Positions 9,051 to 20,523 of a stretch of 64,000 nucleotides of DNA are shown piece by piece. The notes beneath the pieces are model-generated. The model did not search any database. It was not told the origin of the DNA and worked only from the letters and a program-made list of their open reading frames with translations. Made by a program: the position numbers and the translations under genes. Within the stretch, counting starts at the first letter, position 1; every line of letters begins with the position of its first letter. This DNA is from Litoribrevibacter albus (GTDB taxonomy: Bacteria; Pseudomonadota; Gammaproteobacteria; Pseudomonadales; Litoribrevibacteraceae): the NCBI RefSeq assembly GCF_030159995.1, contig NZ_BSNM01000016.1, positions 682,001 to 746,000 on the forward strand, given 5' to 3'.

Positions 9051-10037
9051 TTAAGCGCAATACCGTCGTGCGGCGCTGATTGGCGTTACTTTACTGGATG
9101 TCTTGGTTTCTTGCTCGGTAGCAACACCGTATCTGGTGGCAGCACTGCTGACCGCTGATTGGGTGGATTGTGATCCACCATGACCTGACAGGGTACTCAG
9201 TAACAAGTTTGCTTTGGCATCAACCAAGGTGACGAAGTGGTCGAGAGATTCTCCTAAAATGCCATGCAGTGCCGCTTTCTTTACTGGCACAGTTTTTTCG
9301 AGCGGTGGCAGACTTAAATCGTTTTTATCCTTAATGCGATGAATCAAGGTCGCAAACTGGAATACATCCAGAAGATTAAACGGGCCGGCGGTGAGCTCTT
9401 CAAATTGATCGCGGTGGCGAATGCAGTTAACAACTTCTTCTTCCATCTGCCAATGCTTAGCCAACACGACACCAATGTTGGATGAAATTTGTGATGGCAT
9501 CTCTTCAATTTCTTCTGCCGAAGGCATAGCCAGCTTGTGATTTTGAAGGTAAGACAACAGCATCAAGGTTCCTACGTGGTACATGGATCCCGCTAATAAC
9601 GCCATATCCGGGTCAACTCGGACTCCGTAATCCGCAATCCGACTGGCAATGGCGGAACTCAAGGTACCGATACGCATATTTTGTTGCCACAGTGTTCGAA
9701 TTACATGCCGGCTCGGCATGCTGCGTTTTACGAAGGTGGTTTCCATCGAGTGGGTTAACACAATCGAAGTAACAGAGGTGGTTCCTAAACGAATAATGGC
9801 TGAGTTCAGGTCAGACGATGGACGAGACCCGTAGAATGCCGTTGAATTGGCGGCTTGCATGATAACAGATACGATTTCTGGATTGGCATGCAATGGCGGT
9901 AGCAGGTCTTTAACCCGAAAATTAGGGTTCGCTAAAGTGTGTCTTAGTTTCATTGATGTATCGGGTAAATTGGGAAGCTTAATTTTCCCGGCAAGGATGT
10001 CCTGATAAACCTTAAATTGAATGCCTGAGCGCCACAT
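9051..10037 (-). CDS. HDOD-domain signalling protein (first of a tandem pair)
   Basis: 328-residue protein whose core (roughly residues 20-230) is an HDOD domain, a degenerate HD relative that usually acts as a non-catalytic signalling or scaffolding module. Recognisable elements are KLPNLPDTSMKLRHTL, IIRLGTTSVTSIVLTH and ALLAGSMYHVGTLML. The C-terminal tail from about residue 280 is low-complexity and Ser/Thr-rich. It is clearly paralogous to the next gene on the same strand: both start MW and share KxYxDxLxGxxxLPxL. No output domain such as GGDEF or EAL is attached. The role is unknown. Confidence 0.87.
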   Translation of the reverse strand: MWRSGIQFKVYQDILAGKIKLPNLPDTSMKLRHTLANPNFRVKDLLPPLHANPEIVSVIMQAANSTAFYGSRPSSDLNSAIIRLGTTSVTSIVLTHSMETTFVKRSMPSRHVIRTLWQQNMRIGTLSSAIASRIADYGVRVDPDMALLAGSMYHVGTLMLLSYLQNHKLAMPSAEEIEEMPSQISSNIGVVLAKHWQMEEEVVNCIRHRDQFEELTAGPFNLLDVFQFATLIHRIKDKNDLSLPPLEKTVPVKKAALHGILGESLDHFVTLVDAKANLLLSTLSGHGGSQSTQSAVSSAATRYGVATEQETKTSSKVTPISAARRYCA

Positions 10038-10129
10038 ATTCGCTGTTCCAACTGTCTGTGTTGTTATTATTTATTATTATTTTTATTGTCGTACTAAATG
10101 ATTAGACATCGAAACTCATACTAAAACAT

Positions 10130-10158
10130 TCGTTTAAAAACACAAAGCTTTTAAACGA
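10130..10158. repeat. 10-bp perfect inverted repeat between the HDOD genes
   Basis: TCGTTTAAAA and its exact complement TTTTAAACGA flank 9 nt. It lies in the 176-bp AT-rich gap between the stop of the second HDOD gene and the start of the first. It could be a weak terminator or an operator; it is AT-rich with no extra T run, so an operator or attenuator is at least as likely. Confidence 0.55.
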
Positions 10159-10213
10159 TAAATCTGTCAGTAGGTGACGGAGTGTTGATGACGGGTAGCT
10201 TAAGCGCCGGTCG

Positions 10214-11146
10214 CTACCCGAATTGGTGGTAAGGGGCTGAATAGTTATTTGAGAATGATGAAATAGGGAATTTATTGATGAGAGGTGCCAGGCCGCGATA
10301 AATGACCAGAGCATGGCCATCAATCATTTGCACAAAGTGGTTTGCTTCTTCTCGAATCAGTTTTTCTTTAATGGCTTTGATGAAAGGTAAACTGTCTTTT
10401 AAGGCGACTACATTTGGATTTTGCTTGGTTGTGTTTTGATAATGAGTCACAGCCATGTGGAAAATATCGACCATCCCGAAAGGTTGACGATTAACTTCCT
10501 GATAATAACTTCTTTGTAGGGCGCATTCACATACGGAAGGGTGTAGTCGCCATTGAATGGCTGCGAGTGATGCAATATTGCTGGCAAGCGGAGAAGGGAT
10601 GTTATTCGCCTCTTTGATACCCGGAACCGCAAGCCCTTTATTCCGGAAACTGTTGATCAACAAAATGGTGCCTAAATGATAGACCAAGCCCGACAATAAG
10701 CTTGGTTGCAGCGGGACGTGATTGTATTTACTGAGTCTGGCAAACAGAGCTGCACAGATTGAGGATATTTGGAGGCTTTCTTCCCAAAGTTGGCGAATGG
10801 TGTGGTGCGCCGGTAAATTATCACTGAGTACGATATTTCGTATTGCGAACATGGAAATGTACTCGGAAACTTGTTGATCAGATAAGGTCGTTAATGCCTG
10901 ATCAATGGTGCTCAACGCAGAAGCACCATAATAACGATCAAAGTTTGCGGCATTGATTAATAGCTGGCAGAGGTCTGGGTCTGCGGAGAGCTTGTCAATA
11001 ATTGATGGATGGTTAATTGAACCGCTTTGTGCGTATTTGGCTAATTCATTTTGAATGGATGAGAAGTGGTTGCTTAATGATGGTAGTTGAGCCCGGCCAT
11101 TAAGCAGATCTTTGTATATTTTATAGTGATGATCGAGACTCCACAT
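10214..11146 (-). CDS. HDOD-domain signalling protein (second of a tandem pair)
   Basis: 310 residues with the same layout as its downstream neighbour: an N-terminal MWSLDHHYKIYKDLLNGRAQLPSL, an HDOD core with TIDQALTTLSDQQVSEYISM and SLLSGLVYHLGTILLIN, then a short C-terminal tail. It appears more diverged from the HDOD consensus than its neighbour. Regulation is probably from the gap shared with the divergent ung gene; AAGGAAG precedes the ATG by 9 nt. The pair most likely arose by tandem duplication. No catalytic function is expected. Confidence 0.83.
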   Translation of the reverse strand: MWSLDHHYKIYKDLLNGRAQLPSLSNHFSSIQNELAKYAQSGSINHPSIIDKLSADPDLCQLLINAANFDRYYGASALSTIDQALTTLSDQQVSEYISMFAIRNIVLSDNLPAHHTIRQLWEESLQISSICAALFARLSKYNHVPLQPSLLSGLVYHLGTILLINSFRNKGLAVPGIKEANNIPSPLASNIASLAAIQWRLHPSVCECALQRSYYQEVNRQPFGMVDIFHMAVTHYQNTTKQNPNVVALKDSLPFIKAIKEKLIREEANHFVQMIDGHALVIYRGLAPLINKFPISSFSNNYSAPYHQFG

Positions 11147-11329
11147 CGTCTGTACTTCCTTTATTAATTAGGCGGTCCTGGCCTAGAGACTCTGATTTTC
11201 GTCCTGTTATACGTGTATTCAGGAGTAATAATCAATAGTCATCTTTATGAAAAGCTTCCCTAAGTTACTGACTTTAATATAAAGAAGACCAATGGTATGT
11301 GGGTAAGCGTAAGGAAAGGATGTAAGATA

Positions 11330-12046
11330 ATGCCTTGTAATTATCAAAATGTTAGGTATGTATCCGTGTCATCAGTAAATCTTGAAGCAGGTTGGTTGCA
11401 GCATTTAGGGGCTGAGTTTGAGCAACCATACATGCAGCAGCTTAAAACGTTTTTGAAAGAGCGCAAAAAAGCGGGAGCTGTGGTCTATCCGGAATCCGAA
11501 GACTGTTTTAATGCGTTTAACTATACACCGTTTGATCAGGTTAAAGTCGTGATACTCGGGCAGGATCCATATCATGGGCCGGGCCAAGCGCATGGGTTAA
11601 GTTTTTCTGTGAAACCGGGCGTAGCTATTCCTCCGTCCTTAAGAAATATCTACAAAGAATTAGAACATGATTTGCATATTCGACCGGTTAAACATGGATA
11701 TTTGGAGTCCTGGGCAAAGCAAGGTGTGTTGTTGCTAAACAGTGTTTTGACGGTTGAACAGGGCCAGGCGGCGGCGCATCAGGGGAAAGGGTGGGAGACC
11801 TTTACCGATCGTGCGGTACAAGCATTAAGCCAGCATCGTGATGGTTTGGTGTTTCTGTTGTGGGGCAGTCATGCCCAGAAAAAAGGGAAGCAGGTGGATC
11901 GAAATAGACATCTGGTGTTGGAAACTACCCACCCCTCGCCATTGTCTGCTCATCGAGGGTTCTTGGGGTGTCGGCATTTTTCAACGCTCAATCAGTATTT
12001 GATGCAACGAGGGCTTGACCCCATTCAGTGGCAATTGCCTGATTAG
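11330..12046 (+). CDS. ung: Uracil-DNA glycosylase
   Basis: Family 1 UDG, removing uracil from DNA as the first step of base-excision repair. Motif [19 protein letters not shown] (catalytic Asp), the [14 protein letters not shown] segment, FLLWGSHAQ and motif [12 protein letters not shown] are all intact. I place the start at the ATG at 11330, preceded by GGAAAGGA at 9 nt, giving 238 residues; the frame is open from 11297, and a GTG at 11366 that lies closer to the family N terminus is an alternative. It is followed by mutM, 117 bp away, so two repair glycosylases sit side by side. Confidence 0.96.
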   Translation: MPCNYQNVRYVSVSSVNLEAGWLQHLGAEFEQPYMQQLKTFLKERKKAGAVVYPESEDCFNAFNYTPFDQVKVVILGQDPYHGPGQAHGLSFSVKPGVAIPPSLRNIYKELEHDLHIRPVKHGYLESWAKQGVLLLNSVLTVEQGQAAAHQGKGWETFTDRAVQALSQHRDGLVFLLWGSHAQKKGKQVDRNRHLVLETTHPSPLSAHRGFLGCRHFSTLNQYLMQRGLDPIQWQLPD

Positions 12047-12163
12047 TGCGGTTCGATTGGTCGTGCATTAATCGCAAAACAACACCGCTGTCATTGGTTG
12101 CGGGTAGTGTTTATTTCGTTGTCCATAATTGTTAAACCAGATCTTTGATCCTGAGAGAACATC

Positions 12164-12994
12164 ATGCCTGAACTGCCAGAAGTAGAAACGTCCCGAAGAG
12201 GAATTCGTCCCCACATATTGAATAAACAGGTGAGTTCGGTTGAGGTTAGGGTATCCAAACTTCGTTGGCCTGTGCCGGATTCTCTTGAGTATCAATTGAT
12301 GGGGCGAGAATTACTTGCAGTCAATCGACGCGCTAAATACTTATTGTTGGAATTTGAGCATGGCACATTGATGATTCATCTCGGTATGTCAGGCAGCGTC
12401 CGGGTACTAAAAGAGTGGGCAGAGCCTGGAAAACATGATCATGTGGATATCTCTTTTAAAGACAAGGCTGGTCAGGTATGTGTATTGAGATATAACGACC
12501 CAAGGAAGTTTGGTGCAGTATTGTGGTTAGAGGATGTTGAGTCCTCTGAGCAAATCAAACATTTAGGCCCTGAACCGTTGTCTGCTGACTTTACTGGGTA
12601 TTATTTACATCAACAGGCCAAGACTCGTTCCGTAGCGATTAAGCAATTGATTATGGATAACAAAGTGGTGGTGGGTGTCGGGAATATCTATGCCAACGAA
12701 GCATTATTTACGGCGGGCATTCGTCCAACACTACCTGCCAATAAGATTGGCTATGCTCGATATCAGCGTTTGGTGTCGTCAATCAAACAGGTATTAAGCC
12801 AAGCCATTGCTCAGGGTGGTACTACATTAAAAGATTTCGTCGGAGGCGATGGCAAACCGGGGTACTTCCAGCAAGAATTGCAGGTATATGGTCGCGCAGG
12901 TTTGGCGTGTTATGTCTGCGGAACTCAGCTGGAAGATATTCGAATGCAGGGGCGTTCTACGGTCTATTGCTCAAAATGCCAAAAAGGTCGCTAA
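12164..12994 (+). CDS. mutM: Formamidopyrimidine-DNA glycosylase (Fpg)
   Basis: Bifunctional glycosylase/AP lyase removing 8-oxoguanine and formamidopyrimidines. After Met removal the N-terminal PELPEVE supplies the catalytic proline and glutamate. A Lys in RAKYLLLEFEHG, the helix-two-turn-helix region VVVGVGNIYANE and the C-terminal zinc finger CYVCG...YCSKCQ are all visible. Length (276 residues) is standard. It runs in the same direction as ung. Identity is certain by motif. Confidence 0.97.
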   Translation: MPELPEVETSRRGIRPHILNKQVSSVEVRVSKLRWPVPDSLEYQLMGRELLAVNRRAKYLLLEFEHGTLMIHLGMSGSVRVLKEWAEPGKHDHVDISFKDKAGQVCVLRYNDPRKFGAVLWLEDVESSEQIKHLGPEPLSADFTGYYLHQQAKTRSVAIKQLIMDNKVVVGVGNIYANEALFTAGIRPTLPANKIGYARYQRLVSSIKQVLSQAIAQGGTTLKDFVGGDGKPGYFQQELQVYGRAGLACYVCGTQLEDIRMQGRSTVYCSKCQKGR

Positions 12995-13102
12995 AAAAAC
13001 TGACAAAGGGCCTGAAACCTGCCTATTATTAGTGGATACTTTTATCAGATATAGGTGCTAGATCTATGTCTTCCAAGTACAGATTGAAGGAATAATAAAA
13101 TT

Positions 13103-13468
13103 ATGTACACAATATTGACCCGGATCGCAAAATTCTTCGCAATGTCTGTGCTGATTGTTCAGCTTATTCTTCCTACCCAAGGCATGGCCGATTCGCTTTC
13201 CAAGCAAAAACAATTAAATCAGCCAGGACCTGCAGAAATGGTATTAGACGGAATTGTTGTGCGACCCATTATGCTTGGACTTACGGTATTAGGAACAGCG
13301 GTGTTTATTGTGACCTCTCCGTTTTCTTTGCTTGGAGGAAATGTTGAGGACGCAGCGGATGAATTGGTGATTAAGCCAGCCAAGATGACTTTTATTCGAT
13401 GCTTGGGCTGTTCTACTCCTGAGCGGAAATATGACGTGGTTGAACAAGAACCTGCCGAAAGTAACTAA
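13103..13468 (+). CDS. Small secreted or membrane-associated protein of unknown function
   Basis: 121 residues. A signal peptide or N-terminal anchor covers residues 1-29 (possible cleavage after TQGMA), and a second hydrophobic stretch spans about 48-75 (PIMLGLTVLGTAVFIVTSPFS). A tail with CLGCS near residue 105 follows. I have a weak impression that similar short proteins occur in related gammaproteobacteria, but cannot name a family. GAAGGAATAA precedes the ATG. It follows mutM by 108 bp and is closed by an intrinsic terminator. Confidence 0.7.
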   Translation: MYTILTRIAKFFAMSVLIVQLILPTQGMADSLSKQKQLNQPGPAEMVLDGIVVRPIMLGLTVLGTAVFIVTSPFSLLGGNVEDAADELVIKPAKMTFIRCLGCSTPERKYDVVEQEPAESN

Positions 13469-13486
13469 AAGTAAAGTTTTTTGTGG

Positions 13487-13512
13487 AAAAGGCCTCGTAA
13501 GAGGCCTTTTTT
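13487..13512 (+). terminator. Rho-independent terminator
   Basis: Stem GGCCTC / GAGGCC with GTAA loop, flanked by AAAA on the left and six T on the right. It ends the transcript of the small secreted protein. Confidence 0.9.
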
Positions 13513-13554
13513 ATGTGTGACAATAGCCAGCGTTCGCACTTAAGGAGAAAAATA

Positions 13555-14204
13555 ATGATAACTACACGAACGCTGGCCTGCTTATCAATCGTATCTTTAC
13601 TGCCTTTTACCTCGTTAGTTCATGCTGAGATGGGGCCTTATGTAGGGATAGGTGCTGGATTTACTCAGTTTGATGATGATGGCTTTATCGATGATCTTGG
13701 CGCAGAAGATGGTTGGGATGATAGCGGTACGGCCTATCGGTTTATTGCAGGTTATAAGTTCTCTGATAATTTTTCTGCAGAGTGGAGTTATCAGGATTAC
13801 AACTACAATGAATATGGTGTTGATGCTTTAAGCAATGTTGAAATGCAGGCTTGGCATCTTTCTGTATTGGCTGCGTATCCTATAGAAGAGAGTCCGTTAG
13901 GTAAGTTGGATATCTTCGGTAAATTGGGCTTTGGTGAGGCCGACTATAGATACAAAGGGGTATACACCAATGATACCGGGTCTAGTCAACAGACGTTTAG
14001 CGTAGGTGAAGAGCAAACCTCAGAGTCCTTTATTTTAGGGGCAGGAGCTCAGTTTTATCTCAATCCTGATTTTAGACTTCGAACTGAACTGGATATGACG
14101 ACGTTTAACTTAGATACTTCGTTTGGTAATGGTTCAGTCACGTATGTAACTCGAGACTATAGTTTCCGAGCTATGACGGCCAGTGCGTCTATTGTCTACG
14201 CTTT

Positions 14205-14208
<4 letters not shown>
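13555..14208 (+). CDS. Outer-membrane beta-barrel protein (OmpA-like barrel / porin-family)
   Basis: 217 residues starting at the ATG at 13555, which has TAAGGAG 9 nt upstream; an earlier in-frame ATG at 13513 sits in the terminator tail and is unlikely. Signal peptide at residues 1-24, cleaved near LVHA-EM. The mature part has alternating hydrophobic/aromatic strands (GPYVGIGAGFTQF, YRFIAGYKFSDNFSAEWSYQ, LGKLDIFGKLGFGEADYRY) and ends ASIVYAF with a terminal Phe, the BamA-recognised C terminus. This fits an eight-stranded OmpA-type barrel. The specific function is unknown. Its stop codon overlaps the convergent ggt stop. Confidence 0.85.
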
Positions 14209-16186
<1,978 letters not shown>

Positions 16187-16209
16187 TCAAAAGCATGGTT
16201 GAATAAAGA

Positions 16210-16740
<531 letters not shown>

Positions 16741-16846
16741 CTAAATTTACGAGACTTGGTAAGAGCTCAGGTTCAGTTTCATCGCCCAAGATCAATGGAT
16801 TCAAGGATTTTTATCAATCTTGGGACAATAACAGAGAGAAATGAGT

Positions 16847-16883
16847 AAAAAAGACGCCGGCAGTTATCGAAATAACTGCCGGC
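16847..16883 (-). terminator. Strong Rho-independent terminator of the aldehyde dehydrogenase gene
   Basis: 12-bp perfect stem GCCGGCAGTTAT / ATAACTGCCGGC with a 4-nt loop, followed on the minus strand by a six-T run after three bases. It lies 20 bp past the stop codon. Confidence 0.88.
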
Positions 16884-16903
16884 AGGCACCTCGGGAACAG
16901 AGG

Positions 16904-18349
16904 TTAACGAATAAAAAACTTATAAATCATTTTGTGGATCATTTTGCCGTACGGAGCATACGCCAGTTTGCCACTGTTTAGACGAGGCTTGCTTAGTACG
17001 GACTTGGCATGAGAGAAGGTCAAGAAGCCTTCATGTCCGTGATAAGCGCCCATACCTGATGGCCCAATGCCGCCGAATGGAAGGTCATCCAGTGCAACGT
17101 GCATGATTGCGTCGTTCAAACACACACCGCCAGCGTGTGTTTTGGCCAACACATGTTCCTGTTCTTCAACGTTGTAACCGAAGTAGTAAAGCGCCAACGG
17201 GCGTGGACGATCGTTCACAAAATTGATGGCTTCATTCATGCTGTGGTATGTCATCACAGGCAGGATTGGGCCAAAAATCTCTTCCTGCATGATGGTCATG
17301 TCAGGTGTTGGGTTCAATACGATATGAAGCGGTAATTTTCTTGTGCCAGAGCTTAAGTCTTCATTAGCCGGATTGATTTCAATGACTTCTGCACCCTTGT
17401 TGCGAGCATCTTCAATCCAGGATTTCAGACGCTGATATTGGCGCTCATCAACTATCGCAGTGTAATCGTGGTTGTCTTTGATGGATGGGTAAAGACGGGC
17501 AAAAGTCTCTTTATAGTAATCAACAAATTCGTTTACTTTGTCAGAAGGACAAAGCACATAGTCTGGAGCAACACAGGTTTGACCTGCATTGAACGATTTA
17601 CCAAAGCAGATACGGTCTACTGCGTCATGCATAGGTACATCAGGTGCAATAATCGCAGGAGACTTACCGCCTAACTCCAATGTTACCGGTGTTAGGTTTT
17701 CTGCCGCAGCGCGCATTACATGGCTACCTACCAGAGTAGAGCCAGTGAAAAGAATGTGATCGAACGGCTTTTTAGTGAATTCCTGAGCAACGTCCGCTTC
17801 GCCCGTGATGACGCTGACCAAGGTTTCGTCGAAAGTTTCAGAAATGATTTTGTCCAACAACGCGGAAGTTCTAGGCGTGTATTCAGACATCTTAACCATG
17901 GCGCGGTTACCGGCAGCTAACGCAAAGCACAAAGGACCAAGAGCCAAGAAGATAGGATAGTTCCAAGGAACCACAATCCCTACCACCCCTTTAGGCTGGT
18001 AAACAACTTTTGCTGAAGCTGGTTGGAACAGGATGTTTACGTGACGTTTCTCCGGTTTCATCCACTTCTTAAGGTTTTTCATGCAGTAGTTGATGCTGGA
18101 GACCACTGACATAATTTCAGCGATCAGTGTTTCGTCCTTAGAGCGGCTGCTGAAGTCTGCATTGATGGCATCGCAAATCTCAGTTTCATATTTCAATACC
18201 ATAGCCTTTAGGCGCTTGAGGTTAGTCAGGCGTTCAGACAAGTTGGGCATCGGGTTTTCACGAAATGCTTGTTTTTGAGCACTTAGAATTTGATTCAAGT
18301 GCTGTATTTCGCGTTTTGATTCCGAAAGTGCAACAACGTTTGCAACCAT
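16904..18349 (-). CDS. NAD(P)-dependent aldehyde dehydrogenase, coniferyl-aldehyde dehydrogenase type
   Basis: 481 residues. Catalytic Cys in FNAGQTCVAPDYVL, general-base Glu in TLELGGKSPAII, and cofactor loop FTGSTLVGSHVM are in place. The short N terminus and the C-terminal SGMGAYHGHEGFLTFSH are typical of the CalB subgroup, which resembles class 3 ALDHs acting on aromatic or long-chain aldehydes; the substrate is inferred only. GGAG lies 9 nt before the ATG. It is divergent from a TetR gene with two matching palindromes in the 257-bp gap, so repression by that TetR is likely, with aldehyde or a fatty or aromatic ligand as inducer. Confidence 0.92.
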   Translation of the reverse strand: MVANVVALSESKREIQHLNQILSAQKQAFRENPMPNLSERLTNLKRLKAMVLKYETEICDAINADFSSRSKDETLIAEIMSVVSSINYCMKNLKKWMKPEKRHVNILFQPASAKVVYQPKGVVGIVVPWNYPIFLALGPLCFALAAGNRAMVKMSEYTPRTSALLDKIISETFDETLVSVITGEADVAQEFTKKPFDHILFTGSTLVGSHVMRAAAENLTPVTLELGGKSPAIIAPDVPMHDAVDRICFGKSFNAGQTCVAPDYVLCPSDKVNEFVDYYKETFARLYPSIKDNHDYTAIVDERQYQRLKSWIEDARNKGAEVIEINPANEDLSSGTRKLPLHIVLNPTPDMTIMQEEIFGPILPVMTYHSMNEAINFVNDRPRPLALYYFGYNVEEQEHVLAKTHAGGVCLNDAIMHVALDDLPFGGIGPSGMGAYHGHEGFLTFSHAKSVLSKPRLNSGKLAYAPYGKMIHKMIYKFFIR

Positions 18350-18422
18350 GGTATTGCTCCTTTATTGGCCTATGAGCCCTATAAATTCGTGATAAAAGCG
18401 CTAAAACCTGCTCTATTTGTGT

Positions 18423-18440
18423 TTAGAGTAATTGCTCTAA
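18423..18440. promoter_or_regulatory. Probable TetR operator 1
   Basis: Perfect palindrome TTAGAG-N6-CTCTAA, 73 bp upstream of the aldehyde dehydrogenase start. The same half-site and 6-bp spacer recur 130 bp away in front of the TetR gene. Confidence 0.6.
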
Positions 18441-18553
18441 TTGAGAAATGCAACTCCTTTTGTCTAATTTATACTCAATAAATGTTAGATAGGGCATGGA
18501 TGGGGTGAAATTGAAGGCAGAGCCTTTGACCCGATTCCAAAGATAAGTGAAGA

Positions 18554-18569
18554 TAGAGTTCTGACTCTA
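18554..18569. promoter_or_regulatory. Probable TetR operator 2
   Basis: TAGAG-N6-CTCTA, the same architecture as the site at 18423, 38 bp before the tetR start. Its position fits autoregulation. Confidence 0.6.
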
Positions 18570-18606
18570 AACTCATCTCTACGATGAACCTAAGTAAGCG
18601 AGATGC

Positions 18607-19251
18607 ATGAACACAAAAGAACGAATTCTTGAAGCTGCGTTGGTGTTATTCAACGAACAAGGCGAGCGTAATGTAACAACCAATCATATCGCCGCTCACT
18701 TGGGGATCTCTCCTGGTAATCTTTATTATCACTTTAGAAACAAGTCGGAAATCGTCTATGAAATCTATCAGGAATACGAACAGCTGGTGGATCAAACACT
18801 GGAAGTGCCGGAAGATCATGATTTAACGATTCAGGATAAAGCGCATTATCTGGAAGCGGTGTTTGAAGGTATGTGGGTGTTTCGTTTTCTTCATCGTGAT
18901 TTAGCGTATTTCATTGATAACGATGAGCGATTGAGAGAGCGATACACGGAATTCAGTCGTCGCTGTCTTGAAAAAGTGGGTGCCATTTACTATGGCTTAC
19001 GACGTGCCGGGATTATCGACATCTCGGATGAGGAAATCAAAGCCTTGGCTATTAACAGCTGGTTGGTGGCAACTTCCTGGGCAACGTACCTTCGTACGGC
19101 CGATTATGATACGGGCTTAGAAGATCAGATTACCCGTGATCGTCTACGTCGAGGCATCTATCAAGTGTTTGCCTTGGAACGCCCTTATCTCAAAGAGCAT
19201 GTTCGTGAAGAAGTGGAAGATGTTCAATTGAGTTTCTTGTCGAATTCCTGA
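18607..19251 (+). CDS. TetR/AcrR-family transcriptional regulator
   Basis: 214 residues. The N-terminal DNA-binding domain has the classic helix-turn-helix TTNHIAAHLGISPGNLYYHF (residues about 24-43), preceded by RILEAALVLFNEQG. The remaining helical domain would bind a ligand and dimerise; it contains aromatic-rich ERYTEFSRR and YLRTADYDTG stretches. It is divergent from the aldehyde dehydrogenase gene, and two matched palindromes lie in the gap. I infer it represses that gene and itself. The ligand is unknown. Confidence 0.92.
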   Translation: MNTKERILEAALVLFNEQGERNVTTNHIAAHLGISPGNLYYHFRNKSEIVYEIYQEYEQLVDQTLEVPEDHDLTIQDKAHYLEAVFEGMWVFRFLHRDLAYFIDNDERLRERYTEFSRRCLEKVGAIYYGLRRAGIIDISDEEIKALAINSWLVATSWATYLRTADYDTGLEDQITRDRLRRGIYQVFALERPYLKEHVREEVEDVQLSFLSNS

Positions 19252-19556
19252 CCCCTCTGAGTAAGTATTTACGCCCTTTTCGATGGGCGTGAAACCTACT
19301 GTCTGGTAACTCCAGAATCTTGTCGTATCTATTGTGATTAAAGTCTCAAAATAGGGGTATACTCTATTCTTTCGGACTGCTTATAGGCACAATGTGTATG
19401 ATAATTAATCAAGTTGTCATAAATAGTGCCAACAGGACTGTATGAAAACACTGAGAACTCAGTTGTTTTTACCCAGCCTCGTGCAGACACTTGCTTGATG
19501 AGGTTGTTTAAGCAGCCCCGAAAATAATAACAATAATTTATGAAAAGGTTCCGGTC
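19252..19556. other. 305-bp intergenic region between tetR and the chalcone-isomerase-like gene
   Basis: No credible coding frame. A near-palindrome around 19268-19294 (TTTACGCCC ... GGGCGTGAAA) lacks a T run and may be a weak tetR terminator. A TATACT at about 19358 could be a -10 box but has no well-spaced -35 partner. No tRNA or other RNA gene is recognised. Confidence 0.5.
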
Positions 19557-20165
19557 ATGTCCTGTTTACGTAATGCACTCGTTGGATTGCTGATCATGTT
19601 GTCGTGGTCCTCTCACGCGGCGATGATTTCAGATGTAGAAATTGCTGATGATGTTTCCCTTGGTGATGGTAATGCTGAGCTCCATTTAAATGGTGCGGCA
19701 CTGAGGAAGAAATACCTGATCGTCCAGGTTTATGTTGGTGGTTTGTATTTGGAAAAAACCTCAAAAGACCCTGTTGAGATTATTCAAGCCGATGGCTATA
19801 AGCGTATGTTGTTTCATGTGTTACTGAAGCGCGTGAGTGCTCGTAAGGTAGCAAATGCATTAAACGAAGCATTGGTCATTAACATCAGTAAAGACGAACA
19901 TGAGATGTTAAAGCCTCAAATCGATGAGTTCCTGTCGTTGTTCGATGATATTCGATTGCACAAAGGGGATGAGGTCACCATTGATTACCTGCCGGGAAAA
20001 GGCACGTTAGTTCATATTCCTGAAAAAGAAGACCGCTTGTTGGAAGGTAAAGCCTTTTATGATGCGTTGCTTAAAGTCTGGATTGGCCCACAGCCTGTCA
20101 GTAAAGACTTTAAACAACAAATGCTCGGTGTTTCCGAAGAAATGGACATGGACGAAGAGTCCTAA
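19557..20165 (+). CDS. Secreted chalcone isomerase-like protein
   Basis: 202 residues with a signal peptide (residues 1-21, cleaved near SSHA-AM). The mature part matches the bacterial chalcone-isomerase-like fold family: LHLNGAALRKKYLIVQVYVGGLYLEK, then KRMLFHVLLKRVSARKV, then GDEVTIDYLPGKGTLVHI and the C-terminal AFYDALLKVWIGPQPVSKDFK. Bacterial members are periplasmic and most are not known to act on flavonoids; a lipid or fatty-acid-related role is only a guess. AAGGTT lies 6 nt before the ATG. The acidic tail MDMDEES is not part of the fold. Confidence 0.83.
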   Translation: MSCLRNALVGLLIMLSWSSHAAMISDVEIADDVSLGDGNAELHLNGAALRKKYLIVQVYVGGLYLEKTSKDPVEIIQADGYKRMLFHVLLKRVSARKVANALNEALVINISKDEHEMLKPQIDEFLSLFDDIRLHKGDEVTIDYLPGKGTLVHIPEKEDRLLEGKAFYDALLKVWIGPQPVSKDFKQQMLGVSEEMDMDEES

Positions 20166-20280
20166 GTTGAGTGAAAATCACTCAAATATCGTACAAACAT
20201 TTAGTAAATTCGAGAAACTTGTCTATAACTTAATATTGCTTGGGTAGTAACTCATTGCCTGCGGAGAAGCGAGGAAGTTT

Positions 20281-20484
20281 ATGGCAAATTATAACGACAA
20301 AGATTTTTTCTCGAATGACAATCAACAACCATCACGGTCCAGTCATGTAGAGCTGAGAGCTCAACTGGAAAGCGATATTGAAAACTTTTTAAAGGCCGGT
20401 GGCGCAGTAACAGTGGTAGAACCAAATGTTATGGCTGATCCACCGAAGAAACCTGAAACAAAGTACGGAAGTCGCCCCATTTAG
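20281..20484 (+). CDS. SutA-like RNA polymerase-binding regulator (short form)
   Basis: 67-residue charged protein. The C-terminal VVEPNVMADPPKKPETKYGSR plus final PI matches, from memory, the conserved end of SutA, a Pseudomonas aeruginosa regulator that binds the RNA polymerase beta subunit and promotes transcription in slow-growing cells. A helix (VELRAQLESDIENFLKAGG) precedes it, as in SutA, but the long acidic N-terminal region is missing: this protein has only about 20 polar residues instead. It lies 39 bp before the lipase chaperone gene, same strand. Family call likely; whether it stimulates transcription without the acidic tail is open. Confidence 0.72.
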   Translation: MANYNDKDFFSNDNQQPSRSSHVELRAQLESDIENFLKAGGAVTVVEPNVMADPPKKPETKYGSRPI

Positions 20485-20523
20485 TCTCTCGTTACATCGC
20501 ATTGGGCGTTGGAGCTGTAGCCC

